A stretch of 64,000 bases of DNA, taken from assembly GCA_964410105.1 (NCBI GenBank), contig CAYPFY010000011.1:57742-121741 (forward strand). Direction: 5' to 3'. The translations under genes and the position numbers were made by a program. The notes beneath the pieces were generated by a model, which had not been told where the DNA came from, did not search any database, and saw only the letters and a program-made list of their open reading frames with translations. Below, one piece after another: positions 1-8,548 of the stretch (the stretch's first letter is position 1; every line of letters begins with the position of its first letter). Source of the DNA: CAYPFY01 sp964410105. Lineage in GTDB: Bacteria; Bacteroidota; Ignavibacteria; UBA10030; SZUA-254.

Positions 1-1878
1 CGACTGCGCCCCGTGCGCCGAGGTCGGATGGGATAAGGGTGATTGAAGTACCGTCCATACGGTCCCTCCATCGCTGGAAGCTTCCACAACACCGAAGTCC
101 CACCTCGGTTGGATCGCCCACTTCGTCCAGTAACGGAGGACGCAATAACCGTACCCGGTGAGATCCAGCCCTGAGAGCGTCGTGAGAGAATTGGAAGTGG
201 AGGCAGCGTAGGTCCCGGCCGGGCTGTCGGTGAACGCCCAGGGGGCAGAATGCGCGTCGGATGTGATGCCCCAACCGGTGTTCCAGTTAGAGATCCCGCC
301 GTTCCCGCTGTCCGAAAGGAGTATATCTGGATCGCCCACTGCAACCTTTTCCGTATCGCAATAAAAATACCCGCCCGGCGTCGTGACGGTGATATAAACG
401 GAGATGGGGAGTCCTACTCCCCCGTAGGGGAGGACATGGCCCCCGAAGTAAATCTCCTGGTCTGTCCGGGGTATAAATGAAGGAATCAAGGCCGACGAGG
501 TATCGAAGACTACCGTCGGCGATGCCGAAGAAACTGCGACATGCACGTTGGATATATCTCCGAGGCCTTTATTTCTCAAAACGGTTTTCACCGAAAAGTG
601 ACCGCCGGGCAAGAGCGTGCCGGCATCGAAGCGTTTGACCACCGTGTAGTCTCCCGCCACGTAGGAGTAGTATATATTGGCTTTGAGATTCTGCTGGGCG
701 AGAGGAAGGATTTGGTCCGTAGAGGGCCAGAATGAGGATCCAACTTCCGGAGTCATCGCGAAGACGGGGGGTTTGGAAAAATCTCCGTAGAGGTAATCGT
801 CGGAATTCCCACGGGTGGAATACCCCACCGTTTGCAGATCCCGCCCCGAGTTATACCTGTTCTCCGCTACCATGTCAAATGCAAACTCCCGGAAGGTGAG
901 GGAATCGTCCGACTCCTGCCCAAGATATCCGAAGGGGAATATGAGGTAATTGCCATAAGTATGGTAATTGAGACAGGTCTTGAACGAATGCGAGCCGACA
1001 AAGTCTGCGATCGTTTGAGTCTCGGGTTCCGAGAATAGGTTCGTCCCTCTGTACGTATCGCTCCCGGGACTGGTGCTCGAACCGCCGTTGGGAGCATTCC
1101 AGCTCTCGTATGGTCCGTAGTTCCTGTTGAGGTCCACTCCGTAAGTGCCCCCTCCGTTATTCCGCCGATTTTTCCGCCAGAATCCCCCTCCCGTTGGATT
1201 TGTGGTCTCATTGTAGACATAGCCGTCCGGATTGACCACCGGGATGAACCACATCTGCCTATTATTGACAAGGTAGGTCGCCGTCAGATCGCTGCCGTAA
1301 TTCTCAAGCAGCCACCACATGTAGTAGATCACCGTCATCATTCCTTCAGGCTCGCGGGCGTGGTGCAGACCCGTGTAGAGAACCTCGGGCTCCCCGGCTT
1401 CCTCGGCATCCGGATTGTCGGAAATCTTCACGGCCCAGATCCCGCGGCCTTCCACCGAACTCCCGATACTCTGCCGGGCCCGGACCAGATCCGGATAGAG
1501 TAACTTCATGGAGTCGAGCTGGGCGAGCACCTCCGTAAAGGTGTAATATCCTCCCATGCTTCCGTAGCCGAAACCGAGCGCATTAGCCGGGACGGGCGAG
1601 AGTTTCCCGGCAGACTCAGATGCAAGATCCGCCTGGAGGACCTCGTAGGTCATTCCTGATCTGGCCAGAGCGCGTAATTCCGTCGGCCCCGCGATGAACT
1701 CCATCGGGCCTCCGACCCGCCCGGAGGATCCCTCAAAATCAATCCCGCTGCTCCAGATTCGCTGAAGCGTGCTTCTGTCAGGCACCGTAATACGGATGCG
1801 CGCATATCGCTCGGGAGCGTCCGCGACGACAAGCGTGGAAAAAGCGCAGAGAGCCAGGACGAAGGAAAGAATCCTCAT
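1..1878 (-). CDS. Exported M14-family zinc carboxypeptidase, 3' end outside window
   Basis: A single open frame of 626 codons runs off the window edge. Residues 1-20 form a signal peptide (MRILSFVLALCAFST...). The M14 zinc site is visible: HHAREP with H173 and E176, a second zinc histidine at about H306 in NYHTYGN, and the general-base glutamate near E378 in MTPEVG. The substrate-binding stretch VDLNRNYGP lies between them. Beyond residue 400 comes an Ig-like or jelly-roll region (SDSGNGGISNWNTGWG). The family removes C-terminal residues from peptides; here the enzyme is secreted. Given the secretion tails elsewhere in the window, the missing C-terminus may carry a type IX sorting domain, but that is not seen. 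Family call is firm; substrate unknown. Confidence 0.9.
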   Translation of the reverse strand, partial: MRILSFVLALCAFSTLVVADAPERYARIRITVPDRSTLQRIWSSGIDFEGSSGRVGGPMEFIAGPTELRALARSGMTYEVLQADLASESAGKLSPVPANALGFGYGSMGGYYTFTEVLAQLDSMKLLYPDLVRARQSIGSSVEGRGIWAVKISDNPDAEEAGEPEVLYTGLHHAREPEGMMTVIYYMWWLLENYGSDLTATYLVNNRQMWFIPVVNPDGYVYNETTNPTGGGFWRKNRRNNGGGTYGVDLNRNYGPYESWNAPNGGSSTSPGSDTYRGTNLFSEPETQTIADFVGSHSFKTCLNYHTYGNYLIFPFGYLGQESDDSLTFREFAFDMVAENRYNSGRDLQTVGYSTRGNSDDYLYGDFSKPPVFAMTPEVGSSFWPSTDQILPLAQQNLKANIYYSYVAGDYTVVKRFDAGTLLPGGHFSVKTVLRNKGLGDISNVHVAVSSASPTVVFDTSSALIPSFIPRTDQEIYFGGHVLPYGGVGLPISVYITVTTPGGYFYCDTEKVAVGDPDILLSDSGNGGISNWNTGWGITSDAHSAPWAFTDSPAGTYAASTSNSLTTLSGLDLTGYGYCVLRYWTKWAIQPRWDFGVVEASSDGGTVWTVLQSPLSHPTSAHGAQS

Positions 1879-1931
1879 TCGTGTGGATGTCCCCGATTGA
1901 GAAGTGTTGGCGCGAGTCCGGAAATCAATTC

Positions 1932-1960
1932 AATATAAAGATTGTCTCCCTGAATCTCAA
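1932..1960 (-). promoter_or_regulatory. Sigma-70-type promoter of the M14 peptidase gene
   Basis: Read on the minus strand, TTGAGA (1960-1955) and TATATT (1937-1932) are separated by exactly 17 bp. The predicted start of transcription is about 50 bases before the ATG at 1878. Confidence 0.6.
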
Positions 1961-2028
1961 GGGTTTTCTCAAAGGAAACCGATTTTCATGCAAAATTTCG
2001 CAAAGGGAGTCGAATTGTCGTCAAAATC

Positions 2029-2057
2029 TTGACAACCTGACGCTGTTTTTGTATTTT
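2029..2057 (+). promoter_or_regulatory. Sigma-70-type promoter, probably giving a leaderless mRNA
   Basis: Perfect TTGACA at 2029-2034, 17-bp spacer, TATTTT at 2052-2057. Transcription would begin at about 2064, that is, at or next to the ATG of the hydrolase gene at 2065, leaving no room for a ribosome binding site. Confidence 0.65.
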
Positions 2058-2064
2058 AATCCAG

Positions 2065-2901
2065 ATGGACCCGCCGATCCGGACACCGTTTTCGCTGGAC
2101 AATGGATCGGGGGGACGTATCTACGGCGAAATGCGGCACATGCCGGGCAGGGAATACGAGCCCGCCGTCATTGTGTGCCATAGCTTCATGGCTTTCAAGG
2201 ACTGGGGTTTTTTTCCGTACGTCGGGACACGGCTCGCACAGGCAGGGTTCGTCTCAATAACCTTCAATTTCTCGCTCAACGGCGTAGCCGGAGAAGGTCG
2301 CAGGATCACCGACCTCGCAGCGTTCGCCCGCAATACTTTCAGCCAGGAGCTCCTCGATCTCGAGCTCCTCGTCGGGGCCGTGTCGGAGGAAACGCTCGGT
2401 CCCGGGACGATCGACCGGGGAAGAATAGCGCTCCTGGGCCACTCGCGAGGGGGTGGCATCGCCATCGTTCACGCATCGCGGGATGCACGCGTGAAGTCTC
2501 TGGTGACCTGGTCCGCCATCTCCACATTCGATCGGTGGAGCCAGCATCAGAAAGAGCTCTGGAAAGTCCGCGGATATCATCCGCTGGGGAAAGACGTGCA
2601 TACCCCTCTGCGGCTGGGGCCGGGAATTCTTGACGATCTTTCGAACCGGCCGCAGGAACTGGATATCATCAGCGCCGCGTCGCGGATCCGGGTCCCGTGG
2701 CTCATCATCCATGGGAACTCGGATGTGATCGTCCCGCCGGAAGAGGCTCGAAGACTGTTCCAATCCTCCGGGCGTGCGGCCACCGAGATGGTCATGCTCG
2801 ATGCAGCGGGGCATCTTTATGATGCCCCCTCAGAGGGGGATGAGTATCCGAGTCTGGATCCGATCATCCGGACGACAACAGAATGGCTTCATCGTCATTG
2901 A
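2065..2901 (+). CDS. Alpha/beta hydrolase (dienelactone-hydrolase-like)
   Basis: 278 residues with the complete hydrolase triad: nucleophile S127 in the elbow GHSRGGG, acid D220 in HGNSDVIVP and base H250 in AAGHLYD. An oxyanion-hole region appears near residue 34 (VIVCHSFMAFKDWG). This matches cytosolic serine esterases/peptidases of the DLH or S9-like type. There is no signal peptide. The start at 2065 is chosen because a strong promoter ends 7 bases upstream; no other in-frame ATG nearby has a Shine-Dalgarno sequence. bioY follows 11 bases after the stop, so the two are probably co-transcribed. Substrate cannot be told. Confidence 0.85.
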   Translation: MDPPIRTPFSLDNGSGGRIYGEMRHMPGREYEPAVIVCHSFMAFKDWGFFPYVGTRLAQAGFVSITFNFSLNGVAGEGRRITDLAAFARNTFSQELLDLELLVGAVSEETLGPGTIDRGRIALLGHSRGGGIAIVHASRDARVKSLVTWSAISTFDRWSQHQKELWKVRGYHPLGKDVHTPLRLGPGILDDLSNRPQELDIISAASRIRVPWLIIHGNSDVIVPPEEARRLFQSSGRAATEMVMLDAAGHLYDAPSEGDEYPSLDPIIRTTTEWLHRH

Positions 2902-2912
2902 AAGGAGAAAAC

Positions 2913-3470
2913 ATGGAACGGAGCGTGACTCTGAACGCAAGAAAAATGGTTGCCATCCAGCTTTTATGGATCGTCGGCTTTGCGGCGCTGACAGCGATCG
3001 GCGCAAGGATTGAGGTTCCTCACCAGCCTGTCCCTTATACCCTCCAGACATTTGTGGTGCTGCTCTCGGGCGCGGTTCTGGGAAGAAGGAACGGAGCCCT
3101 GAGCCAGGCGCTTTATCTCCTGGCAGGCGCGGTAGGGATGCCGGTATTTTCAGGGGCCTCGTTCGGTCTGGCCCGCATCATCGGCCCGACAGGCGGGTAT
3201 CTGCTGGCCTTTCCGCTCGCGGCATTTTGCGTCGGCCTGATCTCGGCGGGGGGAAGATCCTTTTTCCGAATAGCCGGGGGCATGGTTGCCGGCTCGGTCG
3301 TCATTTTTCTGCTCGGGACAGTCCAGCTCTATCTCGTCTTTTATCACGAGTGGCAGGATGCTTTCGGCAACGGCTTCCTCATCTTCTCCTGGTGGGATTG
3401 CGCCAAGATCATCGCCGCCGCCGTGATCGCCTCCACGATGCATCGGGTGAGTCCGCGCTTGCTTCCGTGA
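2913..3470 (+). CDS. bioY: Biotin transporter S component BioY
   Basis: 185 residues, almost entirely hydrophobic with about six membrane segments. The family signature is present: RIEVPHQPVPYTLQTFVVLLSGAVLG near residues 30-55 and GPTGGYLLAFPLAAF near 90-104. BioY binds biotin and, with EcfAT, forms an ECF importer; no EcfA or EcfT is seen nearby, so it would rely on distant modules or act alone. The ATG at 2913 is preferred over one ten codons upstream because AAAGGAG lies 7 bases before it. It overlaps the next gene (TGATG). Confidence 0.92.
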   Translation: MERSVTLNARKMVAIQLLWIVGFAALTAIGARIEVPHQPVPYTLQTFVVLLSGAVLGRRNGALSQALYLLAGAVGMPVFSGASFGLARIIGPTGGYLLAFPLAAFCVGLISAGGRSFFRIAGGMVAGSVVIFLLGTVQLYLVFYHEWQDAFGNGFLIFSWWDCAKIIAAAVIASTMHRVSPRLLP

Positions 3471-4066
3471 TGGGTCAGAAAGCGGAAATATGGGATGAAT
3501 TCCGGTGGGAGGAGTTCATGCGGGAGAAGGATAAACGGGCCGAACGGTACATGGAGTTTTTCTACCGGAACACTCCCCATCTTTCGGGCGAATTCTGCTG
3601 GTTCGTCGTACCGGGTTTCGGGCGGGATCCCGCGGAGGACGACGCGGGCCAGGCGTGGGATAGCGCAGACGCATCAGACGAGGCCGATGAGGTCGAAGTT
3701 CTGGATGCCTACCGGTATTCAAGGACCTTTGCGGAGGGAGCGCTCCGGATCGTCGAGCTTCTCCCGGAGACGGCGCGGGATTCGGCAGCCGTCGATTTTC
3801 TCTCCAACGTCATGATCATCCCTGCGGCGATCGCCGCAGGCAGCCTGATCGGAAATGACCTCGACGAACTGGGCGGAAACATCGCCTGCTGCAAGAGGGC
3901 TCTGGCCTCAGCCAACCTCGCCATCGGGGCCCTTCGCGAGATGAAGGAAAAACAGATCGTGGGCGGTTCCACCTACGCCTCTCTTGTCCGCGATGCCGTG
4001 GAGGTCCGCGACCTCATCGCCATTCATATCCTGGACCTGCGCGAGAAATTCAGGCTCGGCGTCTGA
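3470..4066 (+). CDS. Hypothetical protein, helical, all-soluble
   Basis: 198 residues starting at an ATG that overlaps the bioY stop codon (TGATG), so translation is coupled. No membrane segment or signal peptide. The N-terminal half is acidic (AEDDAGQAWDSADASDEADE near residues 55-75); the rest is predicted helical. A segment TARDSAAVDFLSNVMIIPAAIAAGSLIGNDLDELGGNIACCKRAL is the most distinctive. I recognise no family. Placement after bioY suggests co-expression, not necessarily a biotin role. Confidence 0.75.
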   Translation: MGQKAEIWDEFRWEEFMREKDKRAERYMEFFYRNTPHLSGEFCWFVVPGFGRDPAEDDAGQAWDSADASDEADEVEVLDAYRYSRTFAEGALRIVELLPETARDSAAVDFLSNVMIIPAAIAAGSLIGNDLDELGGNIACCKRALASANLAIGALREMKEKQIVGGSTYASLVRDAVEVRDLIAIHILDLREKFRLGV

Positions 4067-4179
4067 TATCCCCTCGATTCCCCTCAGGTAAAAGCTCCCC
4101 CCCGGATCACCACCGCCGGCCGGCATCCGGTCAGGCTCATCCCGATTAAGGACGCATCGGCGCGGCTCCCCCCCCGTGA

Positions 4180-4833
4180 TCAGCCGGCGGCGGAGACGTC
4201 GAAGACGCGGACGGACCAGGCCAGAGTGCTTCCCCTGTAGATTTCACGCCCCCCTCGTTGCCGAATCAGGTCCAGCATCGCTCCCCAGTCGTGCCAGTAA
4301 GGGTGAAAGGAGCACCGAAAGAGCCTGCCGAGGATCATGGCCGACCGGAAGAAGAACGCCTGATGATTGCGAGGAAAGGAGAGCGCGAAAACCTCGCGGC
4401 ACTTCCGGAGGGACGCATCGAGCAAGCCGGGGAGATCCTCATAGCAGCAGACGACCTTGTCGAGGAGCACAATGTCGGCTGGAGGGACCGAATCCGCCAG
4501 CAGGGCGACATCTCCCTGCAGATAACGGGTGCGTCCGTCAAGACCGCGCTCACGCGCAAGCCCCCGCGCCGCTGAAAGCATTCCTTCCGACATGTCTACC
4601 CCCGATGCGGATGAAGCGCCCTTTTCCAGGAGCGAAATGTGGAGTCCGCCGACGCCGCACCCGATGTCGAGGATCGATTTTCCGTCCACGGGCTCCGTCG
4701 TGATACCGTGGAAGAGGAGGCGCTGTTCCTTCGCAAGGCCCTTCTTCCGGAATTTCTTCACGTATCGCGCCGACTGGCGCGAAAAAAACCTCCCGGTTCC
4801 CTCCGATGTACACCGACATGAGGCGATCGTCAT
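4180..4833 (-). CDS. Class I SAM-dependent methyltransferase
   Basis: 217 residues. Motif I is clear (LDIGCGVGGLH near residues 54-64) followed by an acidic motif II (GVDMSEGML) and a Rossmann pattern. An N-terminal CRCTSEG stretch and a YVKKFRKKGL helix resemble small UbiE/BchM-like methyltransferases of unknown substrate. Start at 4833 is chosen because it lies 7 bases after the stop of the upstream exonuclease gene and removes a non-conserved 22-residue extension. Last gene of the recA-containing run. It transfers methyl groups from SAM; acceptor unknown. Confidence 0.8.
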   Translation of the reverse strand: MTIASCRCTSEGTGRFFSRQSARYVKKFRKKGLAKEQRLLFHGITTEPVDGKSILDIGCGVGGLHISLLEKGASSASGVDMSEGMLSAARGLARERGLDGRTRYLQGDVALLADSVPPADIVLLDKVVCCYEDLPGLLDASLRKCREVFALSFPRNHQAFFFRSAMILGRLFRCSFHPYWHDWGAMLDLIRQRGGREIYRGSTLAWSVRVFDVSAAG

Positions 4834-4840
4834 GGAGCCC

Positions 4841-5665
4841 TTACAGCTCCCGGCCGGCGCGGATTTCCATGATCCTGTCGATGAAATAGTTCCGGTCACG
4901 TCCGGCGGAGTGGCAGAACGCGATGAGGGAGGCGGAGCCCTCGGCGCTTTGAATAAACTCCCTCGGAGTCACGATCTCCGCGGTTATCTCGGAGCCCGAG
5001 AGATACTTGATATGAAGCGCCCCGCCGGCGGCGAGGGCGCTCCGGACGAGTCTTACGCGGTGATCGCGCAGGAGCTTCGGGAGGTCGGTGCGCCGGAGAT
5101 CTTCAAGGAGCGGGTGGTCGTGCGCCCGTAAGATTCCGGCAAACAGGGAAAAAATCTTGGCCGTCACCATCGCATCATCCAGCGCGCGGTGTTTCACGCC
5201 GTCCGAGACTCCGAGGATCCTCGCGACGGCGTCCTGCGGGTAACGGGGGAGGCCGGGCAAGACCTGCCGCGCGAGAGCGAGGACGTCGACGACGGGATTT
5301 TCCGGGAAAACTTCTCCCGCAAGCCGGAATTCGCTCCGAAGGAAGGCGAGGTCGAACGGGGCGTTATACGCGACGATCGCACAGTCGGCCGCGAGCTGCG
5401 CGAGCCGCCCGGCGAGCTCAGGAAACAGTGGGGCTCCCACGAGCATCGCAGGGGAAATGCCGTTCACCGCGTAGGCACCCGCTGAGACCGGGCGACGGGG
5501 ATCGACGAGGGATCCGAACGTCTCGACGACCGCTCCGCCGCGTAGTTTCACGGCCCCGACTTCGCACACTCTGTCGCCCGACTCGGCAGAAAGCCCCGTC
5601 GTCTCGACATCGACGATCAGGAAGTCCGCGTCGTTCGTATGATCGTATCTGCCGGCCACATTCAA
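4841..5665 (-). CDS. DEDDh 3'-5' exonuclease, DnaQ/PolC-epsilon type
   Basis: 274 residues. Exo I is DVETTGL near residues 20-26, Exo II is YNAPFDLAFL near 99-108, and Exo III is HRALDDAMVT near 157-166 with the catalytic histidine, giving the DEDDh set. The C-terminal 80 residues lack a polymerase-binding domain I can name; part resembles a WYL-like or small beta domain (ALHIKYLSGSEITAEIVTPREFIQ). It may proofread or trim DNA ends. It follows another exonuclease gene by 8 bases and is in the same run as recA and recX, which points to DNA repair. Confidence 0.85.
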   Translation of the reverse strand: MNVAGRYDHTNDADFLIVDVETTGLSAESGDRVCEVGAVKLRGGAVVETFGSLVDPRRPVSAGAYAVNGISPAMLVGAPLFPELAGRLAQLAADCAIVAYNAPFDLAFLRSEFRLAGEVFPENPVVDVLALARQVLPGLPRYPQDAVARILGVSDGVKHRALDDAMVTAKIFSLFAGILRAHDHPLLEDLRRTDLPKLLRDHRVRLVRSALAAGGALHIKYLSGSEITAEIVTPREFIQSAEGSASLIAFCHSAGRDRNYFIDRIMEIRAGREL

Positions 5666-5673
5666 CGCCGAGG

Positions 5674-6342
5674 CTAGGTTTTCACCGAGAGGAATTCATT
5701 CCACACCTTGAAGAGCGCCGAGGTCGCCATCACGTCGCGGAGGCAATAATCGGCGATCTCGCGTGTGCGCCCCGCCGCGAACAGGGGCCCGACATCCGGC
5801 CCTGCAATGCCCTCGGATTTCGGGCTCCGGATTCCGAACGCCTTGCAATAAAAGTCGAGCGTGAACTTGCGCGTCGCCCCGTAGAATGTCAGCTGGTCCA
5901 TCAGGTCGCAATGCTCGGTCGTCGCGTAGCGGTAAGGCATGAGATTGCGCGTCGGTGGGATCCGGAGGATGGCCGAACGGAGCAGGATGAAAGGGCAGTC
6001 GAACGATCGGCCGTTGAATGTGATGAAACGGTCGTACTGGCGGATCGTTTCCCAGAATGCCTTCAGCATCGAGGCCTCATCGCCGCTCGAGTACTCAACC
6101 GAATCGGAGACGAACCGCTCTTTCACGTCGGATTGATACAGCACCTTGCCTCCCATCGTGTCTGGGTTCACCATGGCGATCGCCACAACGCGGGCCGTGA
6201 GCGCATGAAGGCTGAGTTTCTGAAGTTCGGCATCCCTTTCCTCGTCCGTCTCCGCATTGCGGAGCAGGTACTCTCTCTGGGCATCGTCGAACGATCCGAG
6301 CGGCATCGCGACCGTCTCGACGTCGAAGACGACCGAGCTCAT
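5674..6342 (-). CDS. DEDD-type ribonuclease H-like 3'-5' exonuclease (PolB-related)
   Basis: 222 residues. Exo I SSVVFDVETV lies at the extreme N-terminus, Exo II FITFNGRSFDCPFI near residue 95-108, and the C-terminal YCLRDVMATSALF near 203-215 carries the Exo III tyrosine and aspartate, matching the predicted 3'-5' exonucleases related to family-B polymerase proofreading domains. The ATG at 6342 overlaps the recX stop by four bases (ATGA), so it is preferred over an upstream start that adds 17 residues inside recX. Confidence 0.85.
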   Translation of the reverse strand: MSSVVFDVETVAMPLGSFDDAQREYLLRNAETDEERDAELQKLSLHALTARVVAIAMVNPDTMGGKVLYQSDVKERFVSDSVEYSSGDEASMLKAFWETIRQYDRFITFNGRSFDCPFILLRSAILRIPPTRNLMPYRYATTEHCDLMDQLTFYGATRKFTLDFYCKAFGIRSPKSEGIAGPDVGPLFAAGRTREIADYCLRDVMATSALFKVWNEFLSVKT

Positions 6343-6983
6343 ACTGCGGGGCCAGGGAGGAGTTTTCGGACCACGGAGGAGACGACGCTCCACTCGAATC
6401 CCCGGCGAAGCAAATAATCTGAAAGCTTTCGGGCGAGTTTCTGATCGGGGGAGGGCTTGCGGGAGCGCCGCAATCGTTCGAGCAGGGCGGATGCGGCCGC
6501 AAAAGCGAGGGCGCCTTCGTCCCGCTGGCTGCCGCCGTCGATCGCCTCCTCGATCAGAGGCTGCGGGATCCCCTTTTTCCGGAGCTGGACAGAGAGGAAC
6601 CGTCGCCCCGCGGGCCGTTTGAGCTGCAGATCATGGACGAGCGCGTGAGCGAAACTCTTGTCGTCAAGGCAGCCGATATCCCTCAGATGGGAAACCACCC
6701 GCTCGATCGAGCGGGGCGAGAACTCATCCTCCCTGAGCCTCGAGCGCAGTTCGTGCTCGCTCCGCATCCGGAAGCGGAGGAGCCGGAAGGCCTTCTGCCG
6801 TGCGAGGTTCACCTCTTCGTCCGAGGTGATAGCGCGGAGCGTGCGATTGTCGATACGCCCCCCCTCGCGCAGACCGTACTTCTTTCGCACCCCTTCCTGA
6901 ACCTGAAATGCAAACGTGCCGTCGAGGTAAATATTGACCCGGTCGGGATGCCTCTTCTGCCTCTCGATTCCGGTGACGACCAT
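6339..6983 (-). CDS. recX: Regulatory protein RecX
   Basis: 214 residues. Tandem three-helix RecX repeats are recognisable (AFRLLRFRMRSEHELRSRL near residues 68-86, and GCLDDKSFAHALVHDLQLKRPAGRR near 107-131). RecX modulates RecA filaments. The N-terminal 60 residues form a small beta-rich extension (VNIYLDGTFAFQVQE) typical of longer RecX proteins. It begins 10 bases after the recA stop, the usual recA-recX arrangement. Confidence 0.92.
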   Translation of the reverse strand: MVVTGIERQKRHPDRVNIYLDGTFAFQVQEGVRKKYGLREGGRIDNRTLRAITSDEEVNLARQKAFRLLRFRMRSEHELRSRLREDEFSPRSIERVVSHLRDIGCLDDKSFAHALVHDLQLKRPAGRRFLSVQLRKKGIPQPLIEEAIDGGSQRDEGALAFAAASALLERLRRSRKPSPDQKLARKLSDYLLRRGFEWSVVSSVVRKLLPGPAV

Positions 6984-6993
6984 CGTCGGAAGA

Positions 6994-8115
6994 CTAGACT
7001 TTCACGGGCTTCCTGGTTGACTCCCCGCGGGGAGCGGACTGCGCCTGCGGGGCCGCGCCGCCGGAAGCCGCGGAACTCTCGGACTTTCCATGCCGCGCCT
7101 GGCCGTTCTCTTCGATGAGGCCCAGCTTCTTGCGGAGGCTGTGGTCGATCTCCCTGGCAATCTTGTCGTTCTCCTGGAGGAATTTCTTCACCGCGTCGCG
7201 GCCCTGGCCGATCCGGTCGTTATTGTAGGCGAACCACGACCCGCTCTTGGTGATGATGTTCTGCTCGACCGCCGTGTCGATCAGATCTCCCAGCTTCGAG
7301 ATACCTTCGTTATAGAGAATGTCGAACTGGGCCTCCTTGAACGGGGGCGCAACCTTATTCTTCACGACCTTGACCTTCACGCGGTTCCCGACAACGTTCT
7401 GCCCGTCCTTGATGGCCTCGATGCGGCGGATGTCGAGACGGAGCGACGCGTAGAATTTGAGGGCGTTCCCGCCGGTCGTTGTCTCCGGATTTCCGAACAT
7501 GATCCCGATTTTCTGGCGGAGCTGATTGGTGAACATGACGGACGTTTTCGATTTGCTTATGGCGGCCGTCAGCTTGCGGAGGGCCTGGGACATGAGCCTC
7601 GCCTGGACCCCCATGGTGGGATCGCCCATCTCGCCTTCGATTTCCGCGCGGGGCGTCAGGGCCGCCACCGAGTCGATCACGATCACGTCGAGGGCGCCGC
7701 TGCGGACCAGGGTCTCGACGATCTCGAGAGCCTGCTCGCCGTACTCCGGCTGGGAAAGCATGAGGTTGTTGACGTCCACGCCCAGCTTCCTGGCGTACCC
7801 GATGTCAAGGGCGTGTTCGGTATCGATGAAGGCCGCAATGCCGTGCCGGCGCTGGGCCTCGGCGATCACATGGAGGCAGATTGTGGTCTTGCCCGAGGAT
7901 TCGGGGCCGAAAATCTCCACGACGCGGCCGCGCGGTATCCCGCCGATGCCGATCGCCGCATCGAGCGAAATCGCTCCGGTCGAGATGAAGTCGATCTTTG
8001 TGATGGGGCCTTCGTCCAGCTTCATGATAGCCCCCTTGCCGTGCTGCTTCTCGATCTGCTCCACGGCAATCCGGAGCGCCTGCAACCGGGATTCCCTCGT
8101 CGTCTCTTCTGGCAT
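6994..8115 (-). CDS. recA: Recombinase RecA
   Basis: 373 residues, full length for RecA. Walker A GPESSGKT at residues 70-77, Walker B VIVIDSVAAL near 140, and the signature ALKFYASLRLDIRR near 215 are intact. The C-terminal tail is rich in A, S, G and basic residues rather than acidic as in E. coli. A Shine-Dalgarno CAGGAG precedes the ATG. It mediates strand exchange in homologous recombination and would trigger LexA cleavage; no LexA-box-like palindrome was recognised upstream. It lies between a response-regulator gene and recX. Confidence 0.97.
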   Translation of the reverse strand: MPEETTRESRLQALRIAVEQIEKQHGKGAIMKLDEGPITKIDFISTGAISLDAAIGIGGIPRGRVVEIFGPESSGKTTICLHVIAEAQRRHGIAAFIDTEHALDIGYARKLGVDVNNLMLSQPEYGEQALEIVETLVRSGALDVIVIDSVAALTPRAEIEGEMGDPTMGVQARLMSQALRKLTAAISKSKTSVMFTNQLRQKIGIMFGNPETTTGGNALKFYASLRLDIRRIEAIKDGQNVVGNRVKVKVVKNKVAPPFKEAQFDILYNEGISKLGDLIDTAVEQNIITKSGSWFAYNNDRIGQGRDAVKKFLQENDKIAREIDHSLRKKLGLIEENGQARHGKSESSAASGGAAPQAQSAPRGESTRKPVKV

Positions 8116-8132
8116 AAAATCTCCTGGAAAAT

Positions 8133-8534
8133 TTAGATTTTTTTGAATCGCGTGAGCAGATCCGATACGACCGACTTCATCTGCTCGGAATCGAACGGCT
8201 TTTCGACATAATCGTCCGCCCCCAGCTCCCGCGCCGTCTTTCGGGCGTCGAAATCGTCAAGGTTCGACATGAACACGTACGGGATCGCCTTGAGTTTCGG
8301 ATCCTTCTTCACTTTCTCGAACAGGTCAAAGCCGTTCATGATCGGCATCCGGACGTCGCTGAGGATGAGATCGGGAAGCTGCTTCTTCATCTTGCGGAGC
8401 GCCGCCTCCCCGCTTTCCGCCGTGATGACCTTGAAGGTCGCGCCCTTCACCGCGATCCGGATCGCATCCAGCCACGGTTTTTCGTCGTCGATGAATAGCA
8501 CTGTGTCCTGTCTGCCGCGAGTTTTCGCCCGCAT
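8133..8534 (-). CDS. Single-domain response regulator (CheY-like)
   Basis: 133 residues made of one receiver domain: acidic pair DDE near residue 18, phospho-acceptor aspartate in LILSDVRMP, conserved threonine/serine position in YVFMSNL and lysine in VEKPFD. There is no output domain. The ATG at 8534 is chosen because GAAGGAG lies 9 bases upstream; a TTG six codons earlier has no such signal. It sits between thpR and recA in the same run with no partner histidine kinase in the window, so the signal it carries is unknown. Confidence 0.88.
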   Translation of the reverse strand: MRAKTRGRQDTVLFIDDEKPWLDAIRIAVKGATFKVITAESGEAALRKMKKQLPDLILSDVRMPIMNGFDLFEKVKKDPKLKAIPYVFMSNLDDFDARKTARELGADDYVEKPFDSEQMKSVVSDLLTRFKKI

Positions 8535-8548
8535 TGCTCCCGACTCCT

